This document shows, one piece after another, positions 19,784 through 30,745 of a stretch of DNA of 64,000 nt; position 1 is the stretch's first letter, and each line of letters opens with the position of its first letter. The DNA comes from Micractinium sp. NFX-FRZ (lineage: Eukaryota; Chlorophyta; Trebouxiophyceae; Chlorellales; Chlorellaceae), in NCBI GenBank assembly GCA_029339195.1, contig JAPTJF010000079.1:1-64000 (forward strand). Reading direction: 5' to 3'. Below the pieces are notes generated by a model. It searched no databases. It was not told the DNA's origin and saw only the letters and a list, made by a program, of their open reading frames with translations. Made by a program: the position numbers and the translations under genes.

Positions 19784-22378
19784 ATGGTCCCCGCTCTGCG
19801 ACTATGCCTGGCCCTCGAGTGCACTGCCCGAGCGGCCGTCAGCTGGCGCCACACCCTGCATCTTGTTTTGGAGCCACTTTTGGGTATGCTGGAAGCGGCG
19901 CCGGACGGCGCAGAGCTCGCGCTGGTGCTGTTTGGCGCCCGCCCGCCACACAGCGCGGCGGCGGTCGAGTCGAGCCTGGCCTGGTGCTGCAGCGTAGCAG
20001 ACTTCCGCCAGCAGCTGCCCGACGTCTCAGAGTTTGTGGGCGGCGGCAACCAGCCGGTGGCGCTGGCAGAGGCGCTGCTGGAGGCGGCGGCGCTGTTTGC
20101 CACCGCTGGCGGCAACGCCGCCGGTGGCGCCTGCCAGCAGCACTGCCTGGTGTGCCTCGCCTCCGACCCAGACACTCACCCGGTGCCCTGGCCCTTTGCT
20201 GAAGACTGCAGCGTGGTGAGTCAGCTGTGTGCTCAAGGTTACTGTTGCGTGTGGCAGCAGGCCGGAGCCTGGCCAGCGCCTGCTCCGGACACCCCAGCAG
20301 CCGCCGCGCCCCCCACCACCTCCCCCTCGCCAGCACCGCTCGCCCAACATTGCTCGGCCAGCAGCAGGCTTGCCTGCCTGTGCCTGCCTCCTCTCCCTGA
20401 CGCAAACCCCTGCCCACCCACCACGCCATGTTGCCTGTGCGCAGGCCAAGCTGCCGGGCCTTGCCACGTCAGCAGAGCTGTCGTTCGCCTTCCGCCGGCG
20501 AGGCATCCTTCTGTCCCTGGCGGGCCCCAATCTGCTCAGCAGCGCGCACCAGTTCTGGCATGTGGCCAGCCTACTGTCAGACGTGCCCCTCAGGTGCGCC
20601 CCTCCGCGCTGCCGCCGCAGCAGGCGCAGTGCACCCAGCTTCGGCGGTGGAGGCGGCGTGGCTTGTGGGTGCAGGCCGGGGGGACGGGGGCGGCGGGCGA
20701 CCCGATGCATGCCTCGTGCCGCCCTCTGCCATGGACCCCTGGGCCCCTCTGCAACCTTCTGTCTGCCTGCCTCCCATGCCTCCATCTGCACCAACCTCTG
20801 CCCAGCCCTGCACTGCACTGCTTCCGTGACTGGCCTCGGACACACTACACTCGCGATTGCTGACTGGAGCCTGTTGTGCACCGCCTGCCCCGCCCCGCCC
20901 CGCCCCGCCCTGCAGCGTGTCGGACGCCCGATGGGAGCGGCTCAAGCGGCAGGGCGGCGAGGCGCTGCAGCAGCAGCTGATGCGGACGGTGGTGACGCTG
21001 CCAGGCGGCGCTGGCCAGGTGCGAACACTTGGGCAGCACGAGGCGCAGGGGCAGTGTGGGGCACAGCGGTATCGTCGGTGGCGCACGGCAGCGGAGGCTG
21101 GTGCACAGCATGCAAAGGGAGTGTGTGAAGGGGGGGGTGCGCGGGAGGCAGGGCATTGTTGGACACAGCAGCCGGATGCGGACGGCAGTCACGCTGCCCG
21201 GCGGCGCTGGCCAGGTGCACAAAACAGGGGCGGTGTGGGGCCAGGCAGGATGCAGGGGTGTTGTGCGTGACAAGGGGTGATGCTCTTGTGGGACACAGGG
21301 GCACAGCACACAGCCACGCCATGGGGCACGGCAGCTGGCACGGTCAGTGCCGATCCCGCTTGCTGTCTCACCCTTGGCGCTGGTTTCACCGCCCCGGTGT
21401 GTGCAGGTCGCGCTGCCCTGCTGGCCACAGGGTGTGGAGGCGCTGCAGCGGCAGGCGGGAGCCAAGCTGCTGGGCGCTGGCAAGAGCTCCGGTGGGTCCG
21501 GGCAGCATTCATGCATGCATTCATTCATTCATTCATTCATTTCACAGCGCTGCAGCAACACAACACTGTGCCACAGATGCGTTGTCCCAGCATTGCCGGG
21601 CAGCACTGCACGCTTGCCTGACCTCCGACCTGAACTCTTGCCTCAGGCTCTGTGCTGTAGTGCAATTTCTTACTTTTGGTTGTTTGTTGTTCGGACCTCT
21701 GGTGGGTGCCGGCAGGGCCGCTGGGTGTGCCATAGCTGGCATGCATGTGGCCGCAAACTTTGAGGGGCGTGAGGCTGAGGAGGTGAAACGTTGTTTCATG
21801 GGTATGTGCCTGGCGGGCCGCCGTGCAATGCGGCCCTGCCACTCACGCCGCACCCTCGCGCCGTGCTCTCTCTCTGCTGCAGCGCTGAACGCAGAGTCCA
21901 GCCTGGAGCCGCCTGGCAAGGACGACCCAGCTGCCAAGCGGGCCCGGCTGGAGGCACCTGCAGCCGCACCCACGGTGGCATCCGGCGCGGCCGGCGCCGG
22001 CACAGCACCAGGCGCAGCAGCAGCAGCGGGCAAGCCGGCGCCGGCGCCCCCGCCCTCCACCGCGCCCATGGCGCCGCCGGTGCTTGTGGCGCCGAGCCCA
22101 GAGGCGCCACCGGTGGTGCAGTGGACGCCGCCTACCACGGCCAACGTGTTGGGGCAGCAGGCCACACCATCCACGGTGCCTGCCCCCTCTCCCGGCAGTT
22201 TCTGGGAGGTGCTGAATGCCGAGATTCTGAGCCCCGCGGAGGAGGGCGGGGCGCTGTCCCTGATGCCGCCCCCGCCCGCAGCGCAGCCGCAGGCGCAGCA
22301 GGCGCAGCAGGGCTACCCGCGAGAGCCAGCGGTGCCGGGGCTGCCGCTGCCGCCCGTGCAGCAGCACGCGCCGGTGCT

Positions 22379-22422
<44 letters not shown>

Positions 22423-23369
22423 CAATGCACCCGCAGCAGCAGCAGCAGCAGCCGCAGATGCAGCCGCAACAGCCGCAGATGCTCCATGTGCAGCAGCAGC
22501 AGCAGGTGCACCCTCAGGCGATGCAGCAGCAGCCGCAGGCGATGCAGCCGGGGCAGCACATGGGGGTGGGCGGAGGGCCAGCGGGCATGATGGGCATGCA
22601 GCCCGGCGGTGTGGCAAGCGGCCAGGTCATGCCAGCGGGGCAGGCGGGGGCGGCGCCAGGTGGCGTGCCACCTGGCACCAGCAAGTACGCGCTCATACAC
22701 ACCGCCAGGGTGGTGGTGGACTCAAAAGTGATGCAAGGCAACCCTCTTGTGCTGGGCATGGGCCAGGTGGGCGGCCGGGTGGACGGGCGGGTGGGCTTGA
22801 CCGGCTTCGGCCTGCTTGCCTGTGCTGCCCGAAAAGTGTGCACTGGTTGTGGGCCTGCCATGCACTGGCTTGCTTGCCCGTCGCACGCCGTCCTGCTTGC
22901 CTGCCTGCCTGCCTGCCCCGCCTGTCCACCCACTGCAAGGCGCCGCCCCGCTCCCCGGCTCCCCACTGGCTCCTCTCTCTTGTCCTCTCACCTCCGCCGT
23001 CACCCCGCCTTCTGCCGCTTGCTTGCTTGCTTCTCCCGCCGCCCCCACCTGCAGGTGTATGCCGTGCAGCATGACGCGCCCGCCCTGCTGGCGCTGAGCT
23101 GGCCCTCTGAGCTGCACATCGTGAAGACTGTCCCACTGGCCACGGCCACCAAGCTCCTCCACACCAAGCCGGGATGCCGCCACGCACGCATGAAGCTGAG
23201 CTCCGCTTCCCCAGAGGCAGCGGCCTTCCCAGGGAGGCTGCTGGACAGCGGAGGGGTGGGGCTGGTCACGCTGCACAGCGCGCTGGGCATGCTGCTGCCG
23301 GTGAGGCACCAGCAGACGCAGCAGGTCATGCTGCAGTTGGTGGTGGTGCCAAACATCAAGGCCGGCTAG
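19784..23369 (+). CDS. MED25: Mediator complex subunit 25 (vWA + Gln-rich)
   Basis: Six exons (19784-20215, 20445-20593, 20916-21018, 21407-21491, 21883-22766, 23055-23369) give about 655 residues. The N-terminal ~200 residues match the MED25 von Willebrand A domain: LALECTARAAV, ELALVLFGA, then EFVGGGNQPVALAEALLEA and HCLVCLASDP, ending with FAFRRRGILLSLAGP. A nuclear-type basic patch (AAKRARLEA) and a Pro/Ala/Gln-rich region follow, with a run of 13 Gln. The conserved C-terminal part contains YALIHTARVVV, WPSELHIVKTV and MLQLVVVPNIKAG. MED25 docks on Mediator through the vWA domain and receives activators through its other regions. The start ATG precedes the first vWA strand directly. All junctions keep phase. 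Confidence 0.85.
20887..20910. repeat. CGCCC pentamer repeat
   Basis: Tandem cgccc units occupy the pyrimidine-rich stretch directly before the MED25 acceptor at 20915. Confidence 0.8.
21170..21222 (+). repeat. Exon echo of the MED25 exon at 20916-21018
   Basis: This segment repeats about 50 bases of the exon's 3' end, including ggcggcgctggccag and the following gtgc donor, with a few substitutions. It lies about 200 bp downstream in the same intron, on the same strand. Confidence 0.8.
21518..21542. repeat. ATTC microsatellite
   Basis: About six tandem attc units in a MED25 intron, just after the donor at 21492. Confidence 0.9.
22383..22421 (+). repeat. CAG run encoding polyglutamine in MED25
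   Basis: Thirteen consecutive CAG codons in the large Gln-rich exon; further Gln runs follow to about 22550. Confidence 0.9.
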
Positions 23370-24086
23370 CGGTCCACGTGTTGTGTTTGAAAACAAGGAT
23401 GGTTTCACATCGCGCAGCCTGTGGCTGGCGTGCCGCTCTCACGTGCCACTGGCGTCGCCCCGCCCCGGCCTCCTTGGTTCCGCCCAGCGACGGCACAGCC
23501 CCCGCAATTTTCTTGCCCCTGCTCAGTGCTCAGTATGCGTCCCGCCACCAGCAGCCACTGCTGCCAGCGCTGGCCGCTGTTCCGGTGCTGGGCTTGCTTG
23601 CCTTTCTGCTGCCCCCCCTGCCTACTGCTAGTTGTTGGCTGCGGCCTGGGGGGACCCAATTTTCGGTTCTTTTCCTGCCTCGGCGCACTGAAACCACTCA
23701 GCTGACTTGTTTGCATGCTCACACATGCATCCTCTGTGCTCTACTGTTGACCTGATGGAACCAAGAAGTACCAACTTGTAATCTGCAGCTGCTCCGCGCA
23801 GAGCAACGCCCTAGCAGGCCGCGTTGCGCGCCTCACGACCAGCAATGCCCGCCTGTGCGCTGCCAGCCCAGCCCACGCATGCCTGCCGCGCCGCCCCCAC
23901 ATCACCTGCGTCCCGCCACCGCCGCCCCTACTAGCTCTTGCCCCCGCTGCCGCCACCGCCATGTCACAATTTGGTGCTGTAGTTTGACAAGGAGCCAGCA
24001 GGATGCGTGGGACTGTGGCAGAACAAGTGTCACGATTTTATGGGGTAACAAGGGAGGTACAGCAGCCGCAGCTCGCAAGGCCGCGG
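23370..24086. other. Convergent intergenic region, MED25 / dihydroneopterin aldolase
   Basis: Both genes end towards this stretch. Only 3' untranslated sequence is expected. I found a plus-strand TGTAA but no clear minus-strand one. Confidence 0.4.
23777..23781 (+). terminator. TGTAA polyadenylation signal of MED25
   Basis: TGTAA about 410 bases after the MED25 stop. Confidence 0.5.
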
Positions 24087-25602
24087 CTACAGCTCTGCCT
24101 CTTGCCGCCGCCGCCGCGTGATTTCCACCCCTAGCGAGTGCAGCACGCCGCTGACCGCGACATGCGGCTTGGCCACTCCCACCGTAACAGATGCCACGCT
24201 GGGGTGTGCCCGCAGCACCTGCCCAGCAATGCGCTCTGCCACAGCCTCAATCAGCTGCGCCGGCGGCCCCTCCACTATGGCACGGATGTCTCTGCAGGGG
24301 GGAAGATGGGCGGGCACAGGAGTCAGCCGTGGCCCTGGCCGTGCCTGCCTGAGAGAGGAGAGCGACGGCAGGGCAGAGGGCCGTGGGAGAAGAGCAGTCG
24401 GCGTGGGCGTGGGGTGGGGAGGTGGGCAGCCAGGTGCGGCATTGGGCCCTCCACTGGTGTTGCAGCTGACCGGATGCCCCGAACAGCGAGGCAAAGGGTT
24501 GAGGGCAGGAGGCAGGTGGAGAGGAGCAGGCGGCGGGTGGGTGGGCAGGCAGACATGAAACTCATAGCTGTGTGGGCAGACCGCACACACATGTACATCT
24601 CAGAAAGGAGGCAGCTGGGGAGAGGGAGCCCAGGAGAGAGAGATGGAGGCGGGAGGGTGGGTGGGTGGGAGGGGCAGCAGGTGGCATGCAGGAACCATGG
24701 GGTGGCGGGTGTTGTGCCCCCGGTTGTGCTTCCGCTCTGCCCACACACTCCTACACCTGGGAGATGGGCAGTTTGTCCTCTTTGAACCCATTTTAGCAGC
24801 TCCGCCACACTCAGGTCCCCTCATTCACTCACTCATACACCTGGGCATAGTTTATTGTGTTGTGGAAGTCGTCGGTGCGCCCCGCGTGCGACAGGTCGGT
24901 CACCAGCGTGGCATCCACCACAAACTTCTGGCCCAGCTTGTTCTCCTGCCGGGGGGAGGGCAGGGGGAACCAAAAGGCAGAACACACAGATGCAAAATAT
25001 TGGGGGACAGCCTGTTGTATCGGCATGTTTTATAAAGGGAGATGGGGACCAGGTTTTGTCGCAAGCGTTGCATCCAGCACCGCAAAGGTCTGGCCCAACA
25101 CCCTTCTGCTGTGTGGGGGAGACAAGCAGCCGCGGCACGCTTGCAAGCAGAGGTAGCAGCAGTGTGGGGAGAAGCCAAGGGGCACTCATGGCAGCTTACA
25201 CCCAACTGCTTGATAGTCAACCACGCAGGCGGCTTGCTAAGTGCAGGGAGAGCACAAGGGGTGCCACAGCGCTGCTGAAGCCTTGGGGCAGGGCAGTCAA
25301 CCGGCGGCCAGGTTGGAGCGCCAGAGCCGCACCTCTGGGTAGACTCCGTGGTAGCCATGGAACACTAGCCCACGCAGCAGGATCTTATCTTGTGGCTGGC
25401 CGGACGCCAGCTCACTCAGCAGCCGACAGCCCGGCCGAGAGGCCCCCCCTGCCGCCACCGCCGCTGCCGCTGGCCAGGCCGTCTGCATGCAGGGCAGCGC
25501 ATCTGGAAGGTGTCGGCGCTGTCTTGTACGCTTTGATAATGCACTCGAAGCTACCGTGCACGCCCTCACCTGTGCAAGCGACGCGAGGCGGCCGGCAAGC
25601 AT
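24087..25602 (-). CDS. Dihydroneopterin aldolase (folate synthesis)
   Basis: Four exons (25602-25570, 25482-25333, 24945-24833, 24291-24087) give about 166 residues. The enzyme cleaves dihydroneopterin to hydroxymethyl-dihydropterin and glycolaldehyde. Family blocks are all present: DKILLRGLVFHGYHGVYPE at the start, LGQKFVVDATLVTDL, then DDFHNTINYAQVYEDIRAIV and LIEAVAERIAGQVL, and VTVGVAKPHVAVSG near the end. The catalytic Tyr and Glu of the first block (GYHGVYPE) and the Lys of VAKPH are in place. About 40 residues precede the catalytic domain; they are rich in Ala, Arg and Ser and lack acidic residues at first, so an organelle transit peptide is likely (plant folate synthesis is mitochondrial). 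The ATG at 25602 is the first in frame; the upstream frame continues only with TTG. Confidence 0.9.
24745..25110 (-). repeat. Exon echoes of the aldolase exon at 24945-24833
   Basis: Segment 25040-25110 (upstream intron) copies the exon start: ttgggccagacctttgcggt against ctgggccagaagtttgtggt, followed by gatgca/gatgcc and acgct. Segment 24745-24790 (downstream intron) copies the exon end and its donor, with cccaggtgta and gagtg preserved but a TAG within. Both are on the same strand as the exon. Confidence 0.7.
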
Positions 25603-25779
25603 GTCAGCTGCGCGGGAGTGCAGCCCAAGGGCAATCAAAGAGGCAAAATAGTGTGCAGATCACACAGTCGAGGAATGCAGCGGGCTTACTTGCAGGAAAC
25701 CGGCCCTAAGTGAGCCACCGCCAACTCAGCACAATGCCACGACAGAGCTGCAGACCCCACTAGAGCCGGGGAGCTTTGT

Positions 25780-25784
25780 TTACA
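25780..25784 (-). terminator. TGTAA polyadenylation signal of the gene at 25833-27934
   Basis: TTACA on plus, 49 bases beyond the stop at 25833. Confidence 0.55.
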
Positions 25785-25832
25785 CAGCACTGCAGCAGTA
25801 AATGCGGTCACAATCATCTCTTATGAACTGTG

Positions 25833-27934
25833 CTAGACGGACCGACTCAGCAGGCGGGTCATGCATGCGTCGGTGGCTGCGACAGCCGCCAGCGCACCCG
25901 CCTGGCGCTGCCGCACCGCCGCCGGGCCGGGCGCTGCACGGTGCCGCCGCTGCTGGCTGTCCAGCGCCAGCCTCTCCTTCAGCAGCGCCTCCACCCAGCC
26001 AATAGAAGCATCCAGCTCTTGCACCAGCGCCTCCGCCGCCGCCGTCGCCTGCTGCGCATGCTGTGCTGACAGCAAGCTGGCCTCCAGCCGCGCGCTGCCT
26101 GGCGGCACGCCCACCGCTGCTGCCGCTGCCTGCAGGCCCTCCCCCAGCTGCTGCTGCAGGATGTCCAGCAGGTGGGTGCTGCCCGCCTGCAGCTGCACCT
26201 CTGCAAAATATGCGCAGTGCTGGGTGACGCCCACCGCGGCTGCCGCCGCCGCTCCTGGCGCTGCAGCTGCCCGCTGCCCCTGCTGTGCAGCCGCGGGCCC
26301 TGGCAGCACAAACAACTGCACCGCCGCCTGCTGCCTGCCGCTGTTGGATATTTCTGGCTCTGCTGCTGCGGGGAGGCACCGCAGGCGCTGCTGTATAATG
26401 TCTCCAAGGCAGCCAAGGTCCATTTGATGCTCACAAGAGGCCACCAGCAGCCTGCTGTGCTGCCACGCTGGCCGCTCCTGCGCTGCCAGTGCTGCCGGCT
26501 GCCGGCTGTGGCTGTGCAGCCAGTCCTGCCAGCGCAGCTGCACTCTGCCCAGCAGCACAGGCGCCCTCACTGCTGGTGGCACGCCAAGTGCTGCGCCTGC
26601 TGCTGCTGCTGGCGCTGCTGCCCTGCTCTCTGCGGCCGCCCCACTGCCTGCATTCATTCCCACGCCATGGCATGCTGCTGCTGCTGCTGCCCCGCTGCCT
26701 GCTGCCGCCTGCTCTTCCAACAGAAACACGTCTGCCCACACATCCCCTGCCGGCGGCTGCACCGCGCCCTGTGCCTGCTGCCGCACATCCACAGCGGCCG
26801 TCAGCTGCACCGCAGGCACACCGCCGTCCATGCCGCTGTCTGGGCCGTCACGATAGCCGCTCTCCAGGGTCACACACTTCTGCTGCCTGCACGCCAGGCT
26901 GGCGTCTGAGCTCGCCGCCAGCAGCGCCAGCCTGCTGCCGCTGGCACTGCCACCGCGGCTAGTGCTGCGGCCCGCTGCTGGCTGCGGCAGGCTCACCGAG
27001 GCCCGTAGCCACCACTGCCCTGCGGCACACTCTGCGCTTAGGCTGTGCACCGTCACGCCGGCGTCGCCCCCACTGCTGCCGTGCCGTGCGCCGTCTCCCA
27101 CCGCCTGCTGCTGTGCCTGCTGCTGTGCCTGCTGGCCCCAGGAAGCATGGCAGTGCTGTGCCAGCACAGCCTCGCCCGCCGCCATCAGCCCCTGCTTCTG
27201 GTGCAGCAGCCGCAGCTGCGCCTCCAGCTGCAGCCGGCCGGCATCGACCCGCCGGCGCATCGACTCAGCTACCTGCACGGGGGGGCGGGGGGCGTCGTGG
27301 GAGGGCGGGCTTGGTGGGGAGGGAGGGATCCAAGGGAGGGCTTTTGGGCACAGCCGGTGGGCTTGCCGGCAGGCAGCAAGGCAAAAAGGCTGGGAGTGGG
27401 CCAGGTAGTGCTGTGACATCACAGCTTGAGCAGCAGGGTTGGTGGCGACGGCAGCCATCTGTGCAGGCACGAAGGCATGGCCCCACCCTCCATGCCCACC
27501 TTGAGCAAGCCCTGCCGCGCCTGCTCGTCGCCTGCGGGCGATGGCGGGGACAGCGGGAGAGGCTCCGCTGCAGCGGCGGCCCCAGTAGCTGCTGCATTTG
27601 CCATGTCAACATCCACGTCATCCTCATCACTGCTCTCTGGAATCACTTCCAGGTGGTCAGCTGCACCGCCGTGCGGGTGGCCCCGCTGCTGCGTCGCCCC
27701 GGCCTGCTGTTCCCTCCCGTGCCGCTGCTGCTGCCCTGCCTGGTCCACTTCTGCTGCAAACTGGTCTGCCCAGTTGCCTTGCCCTGCGGAGACGGCGCCC
27801 CCGCCATCAACTGGTTGCGCTGCCAGCTGCGTGGCCCTGCAACGGCGGACGGGCGGAAGGCGGGCAAGCGGGCACCGTGAGGTGGGCAGCGGGGGCAGCA
27901 ACTGGGCTAGTGAGCGATCGCCGGGGGCACACAT
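25833..27934 (-). CDS. Unrecognised Ala/Gln-rich protein, 624 aa
   Basis: Two exons (27934-27500 and 27272-25833) joined in phase 0 give about 624 residues. I do not recognise a family. Visible parts: a disordered N-terminus ending in an acidic patch (PESSDEDDVDVDM, possibly a SUMO-interacting or protein-binding element preceded by EVI); a coiled coil just after the junction (ESMRRRVDAGRLQLEAQLRL); a middle with several alternating hydrophobic stretches such as VLLGRVQLRWQDWL and CAYFAEVQLQAG that look like beta strands; and a second coiled coil near the end (ALVQELDASIGWVEALLKER). The layout of short coiled coils around a beta-rich core suggests a structural or complex-forming protein. No signal peptide or membrane segment. 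The start at 27934 is the most upstream ATG in this frame. Confidence 0.6.
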
Positions 27935-28256
27935 CCATGGATGATTGCCTACCTGCGCTTGCCATCCTCCAAGCTGTCTGTTCCCTGGCGCTTGAGCGCG
28001 AGTCTTCTCATCGCGCGAGGCTCATGTACAAAGGGGCGATGCCCAGACAGCGGAGATCGATTGTGTCAATAGACAGAAGGTACCAGGCAATGCCACAGAA
28101 GCTGGGGAGCTCCTTGCATGCTGTGCCAAGACGTGCACGCCAGGTGGCTGGAATAGGGGGCGAACAGACACCCGCTTGGTTAGCCGCACTCATCGCTTCC
28201 AGCTACCAGGAGTTTCATGCAGGAGCGGTAGCAGCTCACCCAGCATACGGCAAGGT
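27935..28256. promoter_or_regulatory. Divergent promoter region
   Basis: The 322 bases between two start codons that point away from each other should hold both promoters. No exon is supported inside. Confidence 0.5.
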
Positions 28257-29780
28257 ATGGCCTCCTTCACAGAGCAGGAGCTGCAGCAGGCTGTGCAGCT
28301 CTTCGTGGCTGAATTTCCAGACCTCCCTCGGTCTGTACTGGAGTTGGCCCTGCGGGAGTGCGACCTAGACTTCCCCGAAGCGCGGCGCAAGTTGCTGGAA
28401 CGGGCGGCAGCGGCGCAGCCCCGGCCGCAGGCAGGCCCCTCCTACAGCGCACCAGCGGTGAGGCGCTCCTGGGGCCACTTAGCTGCAGTAGGGGTGGGAG
28501 CCCTCGCCGACCTCAACTTGCACCGCCTTGCCGCCTGCGGGCTGCAGCACTCGCCTCACCGCGCCTCGCCTGGCTGCACCTGTCCACTGCAGGCAGCGGC
28601 AGCATCAGCAGATGGTGGAGACGGGGATGGCTCCTGGTTTGATTGGAACAAGGTGGGCCTGGCATTCCTGCCCACATGCCACCGCAGCGCTGCTCCTAAG
28701 TGCCCGGTTGGCCCACCACCTCTGCCCTCCCCACCCGTGCCACCCCGCCCTCCCCCACTGCCCACTCCCTGCTTTGATGCTCCATGACACCTCACTTAGA
28801 CAGTGCCTCTCTCACCGTTGCTCGCCACTGGCCAGATGCCATCCGGGCAGGCGTAGCCTGGCCACTCCCACCGCCACGGCACCGTGTGGCTCGCGCCAAG
28901 CGAAGCTTGTCCAGCAACTGTGCTGAGAGCATGGCTGCTGGCTTGCCCACCTCGTGCGCCTGATCGCCATGTGCAGGGCATGCGGGACCTGGGGCTGGAG
29001 CAGCTGGGGGCCCAGATCTCCCTGTTTGGGCGGCAGGTGGCCACCAGCCTGAATGCAATCCTGCCCGCAGGTGAGCGCACGCGCCTGAGGGCTGGGGGGC
29101 CTGTGGGGGGGCCTGTGGGGGGCCTGTGGGGCCTGCTTGGCGCCGGGTGAATCTGCTTGCATGCCCAGGGGGTTAGCACTGCCTGGTGCATGCACGTTTG
29201 CACCCGGTGCAGCCCATGCGCCTGTGTGCAGCTCCTGCCAAAGTTCTGGCTGCCGGCAAAGCCCTGGCGCCCCCGCTGCCGGCAGCCAGGGCACGTCGGT
29301 GGCAGTGGTACCACTCGCCCCTCCTCTTGTGTGATCATCCTCCCTCATTGCTGTTGCCTCACCCTGCAGATCTGAACCCGTTTGGGTTTGACGAGGAGGA
29401 GCTGGAGGAGGAGGAGGCCATGGCGGCAGCCAAGTGAGCCGCCACGCTGTGCTGTGCTGTGCCGCGCTGTGCCTTGTAGCCGGGCAGCGCCCGGGGGTGC
29501 TGACTGTTGGCTGCACACGGTCTGGTGTGCGGGCTTGCCGCTGACGGCGCGCCACCCAGTTTGGCATGCTGTGCGTGCCCAGCGCACCCAACTGTCCATG
29601 CCTCATTGGCACTGCAGGGCGGCGGCGGATGCCGAGCGAGAGAAGAACAGCACAGCGGTGGGCGGGGCGGCTGCGCGGCAGCTGGCAGCACGGCGCGCGG
29701 GTGGCGGCTCGGGTTTTGGATCGCGGCGCCCAACAGACGAGGAGGAAGAGGAGGAGGAAGATTATGACAAGCTCAACTGA
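28257..29780 (+). CDS. Unrecognised protein with CUE/UBA-like N-terminus and acidic tail
   Basis: Five exons (28257-28457, 28593-28652, 28977-29070, 29370-29433, 29618-29780) keep phase and give about 193 residues. Residues 4-50 (TEQELQQAVQLFVAEFPDLP and ELALRECDLDFPEARRKLLE) have the helix spacing of a CUE/UBA ubiquitin-binding fold, but this is pattern resemblance only. The middle exon encodes an amphipathic helix (LGLEQLGAQISLFGRQVATS). Two very acidic segments follow, EEELEEEEA and DEEEEEEEDYDKLN, the second at the C-terminus. The acidic, largely disordered tail suggests a nuclear or chaperone-like role; I would not go further. The ATG at 28257 is preceded in frame only by a TTG. Confidence 0.6.
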
Positions 29781-30340
29781 TTGCTGACGTGGCTGCAGTG
29801 CAGTTCATGGCGCCCCGCCACATGCCGCGCCAACTAAACAAACAGCACAGGCAGGGCAGCTCCCCTGCCATCGAGCTGGCAGCAACTGATGTGGGGTGCA
29901 GTTATGTGCCATGCAGTGCGCAGCATAGTGTGCGTCCGTCCACTGTCAATGGGTGCTGCGCTGCCGACCCGGTGAGGCCGCCACCCTCCACACAAGCACC
30001 ATGCCACCCGTGCGCCTGCCACACATGCTCGCAGCCATGCAGGCTGTTCTGAAGCACCCTGCCACCCCCATAATAGGACGTGCTGACCGTAACATCCTGG
30101 CTCTCCCCCGGCTCCCCCCGCCCCGCCCACTCTTCACCCACACATGCCCTCCCTCTCGATGCTGCCCGTCTTGCCCCCACGCCCTTTCATTCCCCTCTGC
30201 TCCAACAACGCTCGCTTCCCTGTGCCCCCGTCCCTCCTCCTGACACTCAATCCTTGGGTTGACGGCCTGGGCCTCCCCCTTGTGTACAATGTAGCATGCC
30301 TGCCCCCTTGTTGGTGGTGCCGCCGTGCCCCCCCAAAAAC

Positions 30341-30345
30341 TGTAA
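30341..30345 (+). terminator. Possible TGTAA signal of the gene at 28257-29780
   Basis: TGTAA 561 bases after the stop; far, but the first on this strand. Confidence 0.35.
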
Positions 30346-30397
30346 TGCCAGCACACCGCTCAACAGCGCACCCACCCGCCCCGCCTCGGCACCGGCA

Positions 30398-30402
30398 TTA
30401 CA
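30398..30402 (-). terminator. TGTAA polyadenylation signal of PRP6
   Basis: TTACA on plus, about 345 bases beyond the PRP6 stop. It lies only 53 bases from the plus-strand signal of the converging gene. Confidence 0.45.
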
Positions 30403-30745
30403 GGCCTGCGGGATCGCGCCGAAAAGGCATGCAGGCAAGCACTATGAGCAGGCATTGTTGGGGGGTGTTGCGGGGAGTGTCAGGGAGGGGGCAACATGTC
30501 AGGAGCACGAGAAGCACAGGGCACAAGTCAGATGGGGCAAACGCAGGCACAGGGAGCAGTCAGGTCAAGAGCAGCGCAGGAGTGAGCGGCAGAGCAGACT
30601 AGAGCAGTGAGAGGAAACAGACACGGTTGGGTGGGCCTAAGATGCAGCGCCAGCCCCCAGGATGCCGCAGGCTGGCGGCAACTCCGGTCAAACGCCGGCG
30701 ACAGCTGGGTCAACCCCCAGTCAAAGCCGTTGACCTGCCACGTCA

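Larger units (their letters stand above)
29781..30745. other. Convergent intergenic region before PRP6 3' end
   Basis: No coding exon is supported in these 965 bases. Poly(A) signals for both converging genes lie inside, at 30341 (+) and 30398 (-). Confidence 0.4.

Noticed and set aside
22132..22700. Minus-strand Ala- and Leu-rich frames opposite the MED25 Gln region
   Set aside because: They are the complement of CAG-rich coding sequence.
21156..23369. Single open frame of over 700 codons at the MED25 locus
   Set aside because: It runs through two introns with consensus GT-AG ends; only the parts 21883-22766 and 23055-23369 are MED25 exons.
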